Positions 16,381 to 23,875 of a stretch of 64,000 nucleotides of DNA are shown piece by piece (the stretch's first letter is position 1; the number at the start of each line of letters is the position of its first letter). The DNA is from Haloferax gibbonsii ATCC 33959 (lineage in GTDB: Archaea > Halobacteriota > Halobacteria > Halobacteriales > Haloferacaceae). The notes under the pieces are model-generated. The model had not been told where the DNA came from, made no database searches, and saw only the letters and a program-made list of their open reading frames with translations. The stretch is taken from the NCBI RefSeq assembly GCF_000336775.1, contig NZ_AOLJ01000015.1, forward strand, positions 124,001-188,000. Direction: 5' to 3'. The position numbers were made by a program, and so were the translations under genes.

Positions 16381-16529
16381 CAGATGGATACGTCCGTCTT
16401 GCAACTCGCACACAGCGCGTCGGCGACCGCCTCCTTCGGGACGGACGTCCCGCATCGAGGGCACCGCGAACGGGTGCGCGAGTACTCCGTGTACGGTGCA
16501 ATCCGCGAATTCTCGTTGGATTCGCTCAT
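16380..16529 (-). CDS. Two-knuckle zinc-ribbon microprotein
   Basis: A 49-residue protein with CPRC and CASC knuckles about 15 residues apart at its C-terminus (CPRCGTSVPKEAVADALCASC), enough for one zinc site. The N-terminal half is polar. The stop overlaps the start of the DUF7511-like gene by one base. Upstream DNA is AT-rich, with a TATA-like element (TAATTATACTCG on the minus strand) near 16575-16590. Too short for homology to decide function; perhaps a regulator or stabiliser of its partner. Confidence 0.65.
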   Translation of the reverse strand: MSESNENSRIAPYTEYSRTRSRCPRCGTSVPKEAVADALCASCKTDVSI

Positions 16530-16760
16530 ACACGACCAAATAGGACACGAGTACAAGAAGTTTTGGATATTACGAGTATAATTACCCAAATTCGAACTCG
16601 TATGTAACGACAATTCTGATTGTATTGCCCACTCCTCAACGTCGAGAGGAAAATCGGTACCCGGGTGGGAAGTCGGGTGTGGCTACTCGAACGACACGCG
16701 GAACAGCCAGCGATTCGACACCGTTCCGTTTTCGAAACGCTCAGCCGACCCCGTCTCTCA

Positions 16761-16833
16761 AACTGTCAAGAACTTCGAATAAACGAGAAGCTACCACGTT
16801 AGCTTCGGCGACCGACTCGCTTTTCTGACAGTT
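16761..16833. repeat. Nested inverted repeats with three-stem folding potential
   Basis: The outer arms AACTGTCA (16761-16768) and TGACAGTT (16826-16833) are exact complements, extended by GAA/TTC (16770-16772 with 16823-16825) after a one-base bulge. Inside are a perfect 7-bp hairpin GAAGCTA/TAGCTTC (16787-16793 with 16800-16806) and a 4-bp hairpin GCGA/TCGC (16808-16811 with 16817-16820). One closed outer stem with two inner hairpins looks like a structured RNA or a recombination/regulatory site. Strand unknown. Confidence 0.55.
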
Positions 16834-16849
16834 AAATCGTAGCGTCTCG

Positions 16850-16870
16850 CGTGAAACATCGTGTTTCGCG
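16850..16870. repeat. Nine-bp hairpin with a three-base loop
   Basis: CGTGAAACA (16850-16858) pairs with TGTTTCGCG (16862-16870) around TCG; eight Watson-Crick pairs and one G-T. It lies 16 bp beyond the nested inverted repeat and may be part of the same element. Confidence 0.5.
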
Positions 16871-17029
16871 AACTGTTGCAGAAAAACTAGTCAACAAGCC
16901 CCCAGTATCGAAATCAGAGACAGACTAACCGCCTATACCATCAGGTAAGTTGACAGCCGTCACGCGAAACTATTGAAACTATCTCGTCAGCTTTTGCCCG
17001 CGGCGTCGGTAGATTGTCATCGCAGACAC

Positions 17030-18544
17030 ATGAGCACACGAACACGTATCGCCGGCGTTCTCGTCGTCGTCGCCCTCGTCGCGGCGGCGGCGACGGGGAC
17101 CGGTTTGGCGGCGTCCGACGGCGTACAGTCGGTCGCCCAGCCGAACGCGCCGGCGGTCGACACACGGCAGGCACAGGTACAGCAACAGACACAGACGCAG
17201 ATGCAGGCGGAGTACTGCACGTATCCGAACAACGCGACCTACGACTCGTTCGCGGTGAGCAACCTCTCCGCGCCGTCCGGCGTCGAAGCCGGTGAGCCGG
17301 TGACGGTGTCGGCGGACATCACCAACCCGAACGACGTGCCGATGATTCAGTGCGTCGAGTTCCGGCTCGAGGGCGACGTGGTCGTCCGAACCGGCTGGGC
17401 GCTGAACCCGAACGAGACGGAGACCATCGCGTTCGAGGTCAACACGACGGGCCTCGAAGACGGGACGTACATCCACGGCATCGAGACGCGCGACTTCGGC
17501 GAACTGACGACGCTCACCGTGGGCGAACAACCTGAGCCCGAACCCGAGGAGCCGACCGCGTCGCTCCAGTTCGACGACCAGGAGTCCGACGGGAGTAGCG
17601 TGACCGTCGCGAGCGCGAACCTCTCTGACGGCGGCTACATCGCTATCCTCGACGAGAACGGCTCGGTCGTCGGTGCGACCGACTACCTCGAACCCGGCGA
17701 GCAGGAGAACGTCTCCGTGCCGCTCCTCGAATCGCTCAACGAGAGTGCCACGCTGACTGCACAGGCGCACCTCGATACCAACGACAACCAGACGCTCGAC
17801 TTCCTCACGTCCAACGGGACCGAGGACGGCCCGTACACGGTCAACGGGACGCCCGTCACCGACGACGCTGACGTGACCGTCGGCGAGGAGCCGACCACCG
17901 AAGAACCGACGACCGAAGAGCCAACGACTGAGGAACCGACCACCGAAGAGCCAACTACGGAAGAGCCAACGACTGAGGAACCGACCACCGACGAACCGAC
18001 CGAAGAACCGACAGCGACCGTCGAGTTCGAAGACCAGAACTCCGACGGGGCCACCGTGACCGTCGCGAGCGCGACCCTCTCTGAGGGCGGCTTCGTCGTG
18101 ATTCACAACGAGAGCGGCGACGTCGTCGGGATATCGAACTACATCGAAGAGAGCGACAGTAACATCCGAATCTTCCTCACCGAGTCGCTGAGCGAGAGCG
18201 CCACCCTGACCGCCATGGCGCATCTGGATACGAACAACAACCAACAGCTCGATTTCCTCTCGTCCGACGGCGCTGAGGACGGCCCGTACACGATGGACGG
18301 GTCGCCCATCACCGACGACGCGGAGATAACCGTCGGTGGCGAGCCGACGACTGAGGAACCAACGACCGAGGAGCCAACTACGGAAGAACCGACGACTGAG
18401 GAACCAACGACCGAAGAACCAACGACTGAAGAACCAACGACTGAGGAACCGACGACAGAGGAGCCAACGACTGAAGAACCGACCAACGAGACGGAGACTC
18501 CGCCGCCGACCGAGACGCCCATCGACAACGGAACGGAGAACTGA
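17030..18544 (+). CDS. Secreted protein with two DUF7282-like domains and TTEEP repeats
   Basis: A 504-residue exported protein with a Sec-type signal peptide (STRTRIAGVLVVVALVAAAATG). Residues about 55-165 form a CARDB-like beta domain with two Cys (EYCTYP, IQCVEF). Two DUF7282-like domains follow, each with VTVASxxLSxGG, DVVG, LTAxAHLDTN-N and EDGPYT motifs. They are separated by a run of PTTEEP units (17887-18010), and a second run (18340-18483) leads to the C-terminus. The linkers are Thr/Glu/Pro-rich and a likely target for O-glycosylation. There is no C-terminal membrane anchor or PGF motif, so it is probably released or bound non-covalently. Function unknown. Confidence 0.8.
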   Translation: MSTRTRIAGVLVVVALVAAAATGTGLAASDGVQSVAQPNAPAVDTRQAQVQQQTQTQMQAEYCTYPNNATYDSFAVSNLSAPSGVEAGEPVTVSADITNPNDVPMIQCVEFRLEGDVVVRTGWALNPNETETIAFEVNTTGLEDGTYIHGIETRDFGELTTLTVGEQPEPEPEEPTASLQFDDQESDGSSVTVASANLSDGGYIAILDENGSVVGATDYLEPGEQENVSVPLLESLNESATLTAQAHLDTNDNQTLDFLTSNGTEDGPYTVNGTPVTDDADVTVGEEPTTEEPTTEEPTTEEPTTEEPTTEEPTTEEPTTDEPTEEPTATVEFEDQNSDGATVTVASATLSEGGFVVIHNESGDVVGISNYIEESDSNIRIFLTESLSESATLTAMAHLDTNNNQQLDFLSSDGAEDGPYTMDGSPITDDAEITVGGEPTTEEPTTEEPTTEEPTTEEPTTEEPTTEEPTTEEPTTEEPTTEEPTNETETPPPTETPIDNGTEN

Positions 18545-18594
18545 GACGACGACCGCCGGCCGACCCGGTCCCACCGCCGAGTCGGCTCGAACTA

Positions 18595-18599
18595 TTTTT
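18595..18599 (+). terminator. T-run after the secreted repeat protein
   Basis: TTTTT lies 50 nt after the stop, in the gap between two convergent genes. A 19-20-nt near-identical direct repeat starting ACGACGACCGCCG flanks it (from 18546 and from 18601). Confidence 0.4.
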
Positions 18600-18628
18600 C
18601 ACGACGACCGCCGACCGACCGGCCGCAG

Positions 18629-19000
18629 TCACCGACCGAGCGCCGCGAGCAGACCGTCGGGAACGGTGAGGAAGCCGAACCAGACCAACAGGACCACGAG
18701 CGCAGTGTAACCGATAGAGATGGCGAAGTCCTTGGCGAATCGTCGGGTCGTGTACGGATGCGATTCGGCGGACACCGCGTCGACAGCGCCCTTGTGGAGC
18801 AGGACGAAGCCGACCACGTTCGTCAGCCAGTAGCCGGCGACGACGCCCGGGAGGAACCAGCTTCTGGAGACGAGGCTCACCGCGACGCCGAACGCGTAGG
18901 CCAGCGGGAGGTTGACCACGAGGTCGTTCCACCACGAAAGCGGGGACAGAACGAACCCGATAGCCGCCAAGATTCCGCCTTTCACGCGCCGGCGTTCCAT
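18629..19000 (-). CDS. Small membrane protein, about three helices
   Basis: A 123-residue protein starting MERRRVKGG. Hydrophobic segments are at about residues 8-22, 30-66 (probably two helices) and 98-118, and a polar loop contains SAESHPYTTRRFAKDF. Earlier in-frame starts would add an Arg-rich, non-protein-like stretch, so the ATG at 19000 is chosen. I do not recognise the family. Convergent with the secreted protein and about 80 bp downstream of the HAD gene on the same strand. Confidence 0.62.
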   Translation of the reverse strand: MERRRVKGGILAAIGFVLSPLSWWNDLVVNLPLAYAFGVAVSLVSRSWFLPGVVAGYWLTNVVGFVLLHKGAVDAVSAESHPYTTRRFAKDFAISIGYTALVVLLVWFGFLTVPDGLLAALGR

Positions 19001-19080
19001 CCAACTAGATGAACGGCCAGCGACAATAGTATTGTGAGCATCCGGCGCGCAGTTCCCGCGAGCGGGTGCGAGCCGCGGGG

Positions 19081-19785
19081 TCAGTCCGCCGTCCCGCTTT
19101 CGTCGCCGACGAGCGTGTCGACGAGCGCCGTGAGGTCGGAGACAGAGAGGTCGGGCTCCGGTCCGAACGGTTCCCACGGCGAGTCCTTCCGGTCGACCCA
19201 GACGCCCTGCATCCCGGCGTGTTGGGCCCCCATCACGTCGAACCAGCCGGCGGTCGCGTGGGCGATTTCGTCGATTGGCGTCCCGGTGCGGGCGGCCGCG
19301 TGGCGGTAGAGTTCCGCGTCGGGTTTGAACACCCCGACCTCGTCGGCGCTGACGACCCCGTCGAGGAGGTCGCGGATGTCGGCGTGGTCGACCATCGAGT
19401 CGAGCATCTCCGGGTTCCCGTTCGAGACGACGTAGCAGTCGTAGCCGGCGTCGCGGAGGCGGCCGACCGCGTCGCGCACGTCGTCGAACACGTCGAGTTC
19501 GTGGTAGACCGAGAGAATCTCGTCGCGCTCGGTCGCCGAGACCGACGCGCCGTGGGCCTCCAGCGCGTACTGGAGCGCCGCGCGGTTGACCTCGTAGAAG
19601 GGCTCGTACTCGTCGATGTGGTTGCCGACGAAGGTGTATTCGAGCGACCGCGACCGCCAGAGCTTCGAGACGGGTTCGGGGTCGTCGACGCGCTCGGCGA
19701 GCGCCTTCTCGGCGGCGTCGACGTCCACGAGGGTGCTGTACGAGTCGAACGTGACCGTCGAGACGCGGTCCGGGTCGAACGACAT
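19081..19785 (-). CDS. HAD-superfamily hydrolase, haloacid dehalogenase type II-like
   Basis: A 234-residue enzyme with HAD motifs: I, TFDSYSTLVD (nucleophile Asp14); II, VVSNGNPEML; III, KPDAELY; and a C-terminal HATAGWFDVMGAQHAG loop typical of type II haloacid dehalogenases. In dehalogenases the residue two after the nucleophile is not Asp, and here it is Tyr, which favours a dehalogenase-type rather than phosphatase active site. The real substrate is unknown; many archaeal members are not dehalogenases. Probably monocistronic. Confidence 0.82.
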   Translation of the reverse strand: MSFDPDRVSTVTFDSYSTLVDVDAAEKALAERVDDPEPVSKLWRSRSLEYTFVGNHIDEYEPFYEVNRAALQYALEAHGASVSATERDEILSVYHELDVFDDVRDAVGRLRDAGYDCYVVSNGNPEMLDSMVDHADIRDLLDGVVSADEVGVFKPDAELYRHAAARTGTPIDEIAHATAGWFDVMGAQHAGMQGVWVDRKDSPWEPFGPEPDLSVSDLTALVDTLVGDESGTAD

Positions 19786-19905
19786 GCGCGACCCTACGTC
19801 GACGCGGGTGTTAACGATGCGGCGGTCGTGCGAACCCGGCGGGAAAAAAGACCGAAGAATGGGGTTGGCGCTCCTGACGAGCGCGGCGGGAGGGAAGCGG
19901 CCTAC

Positions 19906-21696
19906 TCAGTCGTCCTCCCAGAGGGTCACGAGGACGACCACGTCCTGCATGTCGAAGGCGTTGCTCCGCGTGTTCGTCGTGCCGAGTTCGAACAGGAAGA
20001 TGGCCTGGTTGCTGTCGAGCGCCATCGTCTCCCCGTCGTCGCTGATGTAGGGGGCGACGAACTCGGCGGCGTCGTCCTGTCCGTTGTAGCCCTTTATCTC
20101 CGGGACCGGGTCGCCGTCGCGGAGGACCGCGACCTGTCGGTGGTCGACAGACGAGTCGGCCGTGACGTAGCCGTCGGCGGCGGCGACGATGGAGAGGGCG
20201 TCGCCGGCGTCGCCCGCCACGCTGAACGAGTGCGACACGCCGTCGTTCACGTTGTCCCAGTCGGCCGGGTTGTGCGACGCGCCGTCGACGACGAAGGTGA
20301 CGGAGACGGGCACGTCGTACCACCCGTTCTTGATGGCGCTGCCGAGCAGTTCGAACTCGCCAGTGAAGTCGTCGGAGGGGACGACCTCGCCGTCGTCGAT
20401 GGTGAAGTCATCCTCGGGCTCCGGCGTCGGGGTCGGCGTGGGTGTTGGCGTTGGTGACGGCGTCGGCGTTGGAGTTGGCGTCGGGGTCGGGGTCGGCGTC
20501 GAGGTGACGACGTTTCTGACCTCGTAGGTCTCGCCCATCCCGCGGACTTCCAGCGGGAAGGTGACGGTCGCGCCGGGGCCGGACGCCCCGTCGAGGGTGA
20601 CGGTGACCGTGTCGTGTTCGATTTCGGTCACGCCGTCGGGCGCGGTGTACGTGAAGCTCGCGCGGCCCGACTCGTCGGTGACGGCGGTCGCCCCGTCGGT
20701 GGGGGCGACGGTGCCGCCGAGCGAGGTCGGCGATGCGACGGTCAGCGTCGCGCCCGCGGCGGGCGCGCCGTACCGGTCGAACGCGCGGACGACGAGCGTC
20801 TCGCGGCCGCCGGAGGGGACCGCGGCGTCCTCGCCTTCGACCGCGATGGCGTAGGCGGCGGGGTCGGGTTCGACGGCCTCGCCGACGCCGAGGCGAGCGA
20901 CGCGGAAGTCGTAGCGGACGCCCGCGTCGAGTTCGATAGTGACGACCGCGTGGTCGCCGCTGGAGACGTAGGAGACGACCCGCGCGTGGGGCTCCTCGGC
21001 CATGAGGTCGACCCACGCGTCCTCGGAGAGGTAGGTCGGCACCGAGATGTGAACCGGGTCGGTGGCGCTGTAGACCGGCAGCGACTCGGTTCGGACGGAG
21101 ACGGGCGCGAGCGCCACGGTGTCGCCCGCGGTCGTGTGGCCGTCGAGGTCGCCTTCGAAGAAGACGAGCGTGACGGTCGTGCCGCGGACGAGCGACTGGC
21201 GGTGGACGACGGGGGTGCCGTCGGTTTCGAGGTACGAGACGCCGCTTTCGAGCACCATCCGGGCCTCGTCGCGCTCGGCGTAGTCGGGTTCGTAGACGAT
21301 GGCCCCGGTCGCGTAGGTGTGCGTCGAGCCGTTCCAGAAGACCCGCTCGGGGCCGACCGCGGAGACGCCCGTGACGGTCACGGCGTCCGCGCCGGCGACC
21401 CGGAACGTCCCGACGCTGTCGGGCGGTGAGACCACGAGGTAGCGCTCGGGGTACGACACGTCGGAGTCGACCGCGACGCGGCTGCCGGCGTCGACGCCGG
21501 AGGCGCGGAACACCTGCGAGTCGAGCGACGCGAGGTCGGTCGAGACGCTGGCGCTGTGGTCGGCTTCGTCGCCGGCGGTCCAGACGGGCGTGCCCGCGAG
21601 TTGGACCATGGCGATGACCGACACGACGAGGCCGAACGCGAAGACGAGCCCGAGGATTTCGGACACGCCGCGGGAGTCGAGAGAGAGGCGAGACAC
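19906..21696 (-). CDS. Large pilin-like surface protein with Big-1-like domain and TP-repeat linker
   Basis: A 596-residue protein starting at GTG. The N-terminus SRGVSEILGLVFAFGLVVSVIAMVQ is an archaeal type III/IV prepilin signal: a basic residue and Gly before the cut, then a hydrophobic helix for assembly. Residues about 40-290 are shared with the next protein upstream (LSEDAWxDLxAxEP and following). Then comes an Ig/Big-1-like domain (VVRAFDRYGAPAAGATLTV, GRASFTYTAPDG), a (TP)n linker (about 20417-20507) and a C-terminal domain of about 165 residues. It lies 3 nt after its paralogue in the pilB-pilC operon, so it is likely exported and assembled or anchored by that machinery. Confidence 0.75.
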   Translation of the reverse strand: MSRLSLDSRGVSEILGLVFAFGLVVSVIAMVQLAGTPVWTAGDEADHSASVSTDLASLDSQVFRASGVDAGSRVAVDSDVSYPERYLVVSPPDSVGTFRVAGADAVTVTGVSAVGPERVFWNGSTHTYATGAIVYEPDYAERDEARMVLESGVSYLETDGTPVVHRQSLVRGTTVTLVFFEGDLDGHTTAGDTVALAPVSVRTESLPVYSATDPVHISVPTYLSEDAWVDLMAEEPHARVVSYVSSGDHAVVTIELDAGVRYDFRVARLGVGEAVEPDPAAYAIAVEGEDAAVPSGGRETLVVRAFDRYGAPAAGATLTVASPTSLGGTVAPTDGATAVTDESGRASFTYTAPDGVTEIEHDTVTVTLDGASGPGATVTFPLEVRGMGETYEVRNVVTSTPTPTPTPTPTPTPSPTPTPTPTPTPEPEDDFTIDDGEVVPSDDFTGEFELLGSAIKNGWYDVPVSVTFVVDGASHNPADWDNVNDGVSHSFSVAGDAGDALSIVAAADGYVTADSSVDHRQVAVLRDGDPVPEIKGYNGQDDAAEFVAPYISDDGETMALDSNQAIFLFELGTTNTRSNAFDMQDVVVLVTLWEDD

Positions 21697-21699
21697 GGC

Positions 21700-23871
21700 T
21701 CAGACCTCCACGTCGGGCGCGTTCAGTTCGGGCGAGTCCTCGTCCTCGATGGCGGAGTCGGGCAGGTAGATGCGGGTCGCCGCGGTGATGACCACGTCGT
21801 CTTCGGCGGAGATGGCGGCCTCGCGGCCGCTGACCATGCCGCTGTCGGAGGTTATCTCCACGTCCGTCTTCGCCGAGGCGATGTTCGCGCCGACGACGAA
21901 GATGTTGCCCTCGGCGTCGACGAGGATGTCGCCGTCGCCGAGCATGACCACGCCGTTGAGGTTGACGCCGCCGCGGGCGGAGTCGATTTCGAGGTCGGCG
22001 TTGTCCTTGACGCCCGAGAGGCCGGCCCCGGCGAGGTCGACGCCGTCCGCGCCGTCGATGCGGACGTCGCCCTTGCCGCTGATGTCGGCGCTCCGGGCGC
22101 TGACGAAGCCGTTCGTCGAGGTGACCGAGAGGAGGTTGCGGTCCTGCGTGAGCGTCACCCCGGCGTTGTCGAGGTCGATGTCGCCGCCGGCCTCGATGGT
22201 GAGGTCGGCGTTGCTGCCCTGCGTGACCGACGCGCCGGAGAGGTCGATTTCGTCTCCCGCGGTCACGTCGATGTTCTTGCCCGAGACCGAGGTGACGCTC
22301 ACGCCGACCGCGGCCAGAGAGCCGCTTCCGGCGTCGATGTCGATTCGGCTGTTCGAGCCGGTCGCGACGACGTCGACGTGGAGCGAGACCCCGTCGCCCG
22401 CGAGGGTGATGTCCTCGTCGGAGACGATGGTTCGGACGCTCGGCGGGACGACGAGCCGGTCGGAGCCGGCGTCGTAGACGATGTCGCCGCCCGTGCCGGT
22501 GTTGTTGACGCGGTAGTCCGCGCCGTCGAACTCGCCGTTGCCGTCCACGTCAGCGTAGACGAAGCCGGGGTCGCCGATGGCGGCCACGAGCCCGCGGAGC
22601 GGGTCGGTGACGCCGCCCTCGCGGAGCTGCACGTCGAAGGTCACGCGGTCGACGTTCGCGCCCGCGGAGTCCTCGACGACCACGTCGAACTCGTCGGAGA
22701 CGACGCCGTCGACGCTGCTCGTCGCGGTGTAGACGAACGTCGCGCGGCCGTCGCCGTCGGTGACGGTCGAGATGGTGCCGGTGTCGCGCGCGACGATGCG
22801 CCCGCTCTCGGCGGTCAGGCCGGGGCTGGCCTTGACGACCGCGTTGGGGACGGGGTTGTTCTGCGCGTCGCGGACCTCGACGACGGCCCGGTGGGTCGCA
22901 CCGGGCGGGACGACGGCGTTGTCGCCCGCGACGTCGACGATGTAGGCGGGTTCTTGGAGCGCGCCGGGGGTGTCGATGCCGACCCGCGAGAGCCGCAGGT
23001 CGTACGTCTTGCCGGGCGCGAGTTCGACCGTCAGGGTGTTGTAGTCGGCTCCGGTCGCGTAGGCGATAGAGCGGACGTTGGGTTCGTCGGCCAGCAGGTC
23101 GCGCCACGCGTCTTCGGAGAGCCGAGTGGGGACCGAGATGGTGATGGGCGTGCCCGCGTCGGTGACCGTGATGTAGTCGGTGCCGGCGCTCAGGGGGACG
23201 ACGCTGAAGGTCGCCGCCTCGCCCGTCGCGGTGTCGATGTCGCCTTCGAGGAAGACGAGAGACACCTTGGTCCCGTCGACGAGCGACTGGGTCGCGCCGA
23301 CCTCGCCGCCGCCGTAGGCGGTGTACTGCGCGGTCCCCTCGTGGACGAGCGAGGGTTCGCTCTGGAGGTACCGGTAGTCGGGTCGGTAGACGAACTGCTG
23401 GGTGTCGAACGCGTGTTCGGAGCCGTCCCAGTAGGTGCCGGTCTCGCCGGTCGCGACCGCGCCGGAGATGCGGGCCGTCGCGGGGTCGGTCGTCCGGAGG
23501 CTGCCGGAGCCGGCGGCGGGCGAGACGAACAGCGCGCGGGTCGGGTAGTCGACGCCGGCGTCGAGGGTCGCGCGGGTCTGCCGGCCGTCGACGGCCTTGG
23601 CGACGCTCTCGTCGAACGCGGCGAAGTCGGTCTCGGCCGCGGTGAGGTGTTCGAATTCGGTCTGTTGGTTCCACGCGGGGACCGCCGAAACCTGCACCAT
23701 CGCGACGAGCGAGACGACGAGCGCGAACGCGAGCATCGTGCCGAGGATGGCCGAGGCTCCGCGGCGGTCACCGCGGAGGTGCGAGCCGCGGCGGGCCTCG
23801 CCCGCGACGAACCCGCGCAGTACGTGCCTGAGGGGCGATTGCGTGTGTTGGTTGGGAGTGTTGTGAGTCAT
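21700..23871 (-). CDS. Large pilin-like surface protein with repetitive beta-helix-like C-terminus
   Basis: A 723-residue protein. A polar basic leader of about 37 residues precedes RRGASAILGTMLAFALVVSLVAMVQV, a prepilin-type signal and assembly helix. Residues about 60-310 are paralogous to the protein encoded downstream. A Big-1-like domain follows (VVEVRDAQNNPVPNAVV, GRATFVYTAT), then an EF-hand-like DVDGNGEFDGADY and a C-terminal region of about 250 residues made of short repeats with pattern I/V-D-I/L-x-A-G-G. The repeats are typical of parallel beta-helix or adhesin stalks. Likely an adhesive or filament-tip protein. Same operon as pilB and pilC; gaps of 3-4 nt on either side. Confidence 0.75.
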   Translation of the reverse strand: MTHNTPNQHTQSPLRHVLRGFVAGEARRGSHLRGDRRGASAILGTMLAFALVVSLVAMVQVSAVPAWNQQTEFEHLTAAETDFAAFDESVAKAVDGRQTRATLDAGVDYPTRALFVSPAAGSGSLRTTDPATARISGAVATGETGTYWDGSEHAFDTQQFVYRPDYRYLQSEPSLVHEGTAQYTAYGGGEVGATQSLVDGTKVSLVFLEGDIDTATGEAATFSVVPLSAGTDYITVTDAGTPITISVPTRLSEDAWRDLLADEPNVRSIAYATGADYNTLTVELAPGKTYDLRLSRVGIDTPGALQEPAYIVDVAGDNAVVPPGATHRAVVEVRDAQNNPVPNAVVKASPGLTAESGRIVARDTGTISTVTDGDGRATFVYTATSSVDGVVSDEFDVVVEDSAGANVDRVTFDVQLREGGVTDPLRGLVAAIGDPGFVYADVDGNGEFDGADYRVNNTGTGGDIVYDAGSDRLVVPPSVRTIVSDEDITLAGDGVSLHVDVVATGSNSRIDIDAGSGSLAAVGVSVTSVSGKNIDVTAGDEIDLSGASVTQGSNADLTIEAGGDIDLDNAGVTLTQDRNLLSVTSTNGFVSARSADISGKGDVRIDGADGVDLAGAGLSGVKDNADLEIDSARGGVNLNGVVMLGDGDILVDAEGNIFVVGANIASAKTDVEITSDSGMVSGREAAISAEDDVVITAATRIYLPDSAIEDEDSPELNAPDVEV

Positions 23872-23875
23872 GGCC

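Larger units (their letters stand above)
16530..17029. other. AT-richer noncoding stretch without a gene
   Basis: About 500 bp between divergent genes in which no open frame has haloarchaeal codon usage. Contents seen: the promoter of the zinc-ribbon gene near 16570-16600, two strong secondary-structure elements (16761-16833 and 16850-16870, listed separately), and probable upstream DNA of the secreted protein at 17030. Base composition is clearly lower in GC than the surroundings. Confidence 0.6.
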
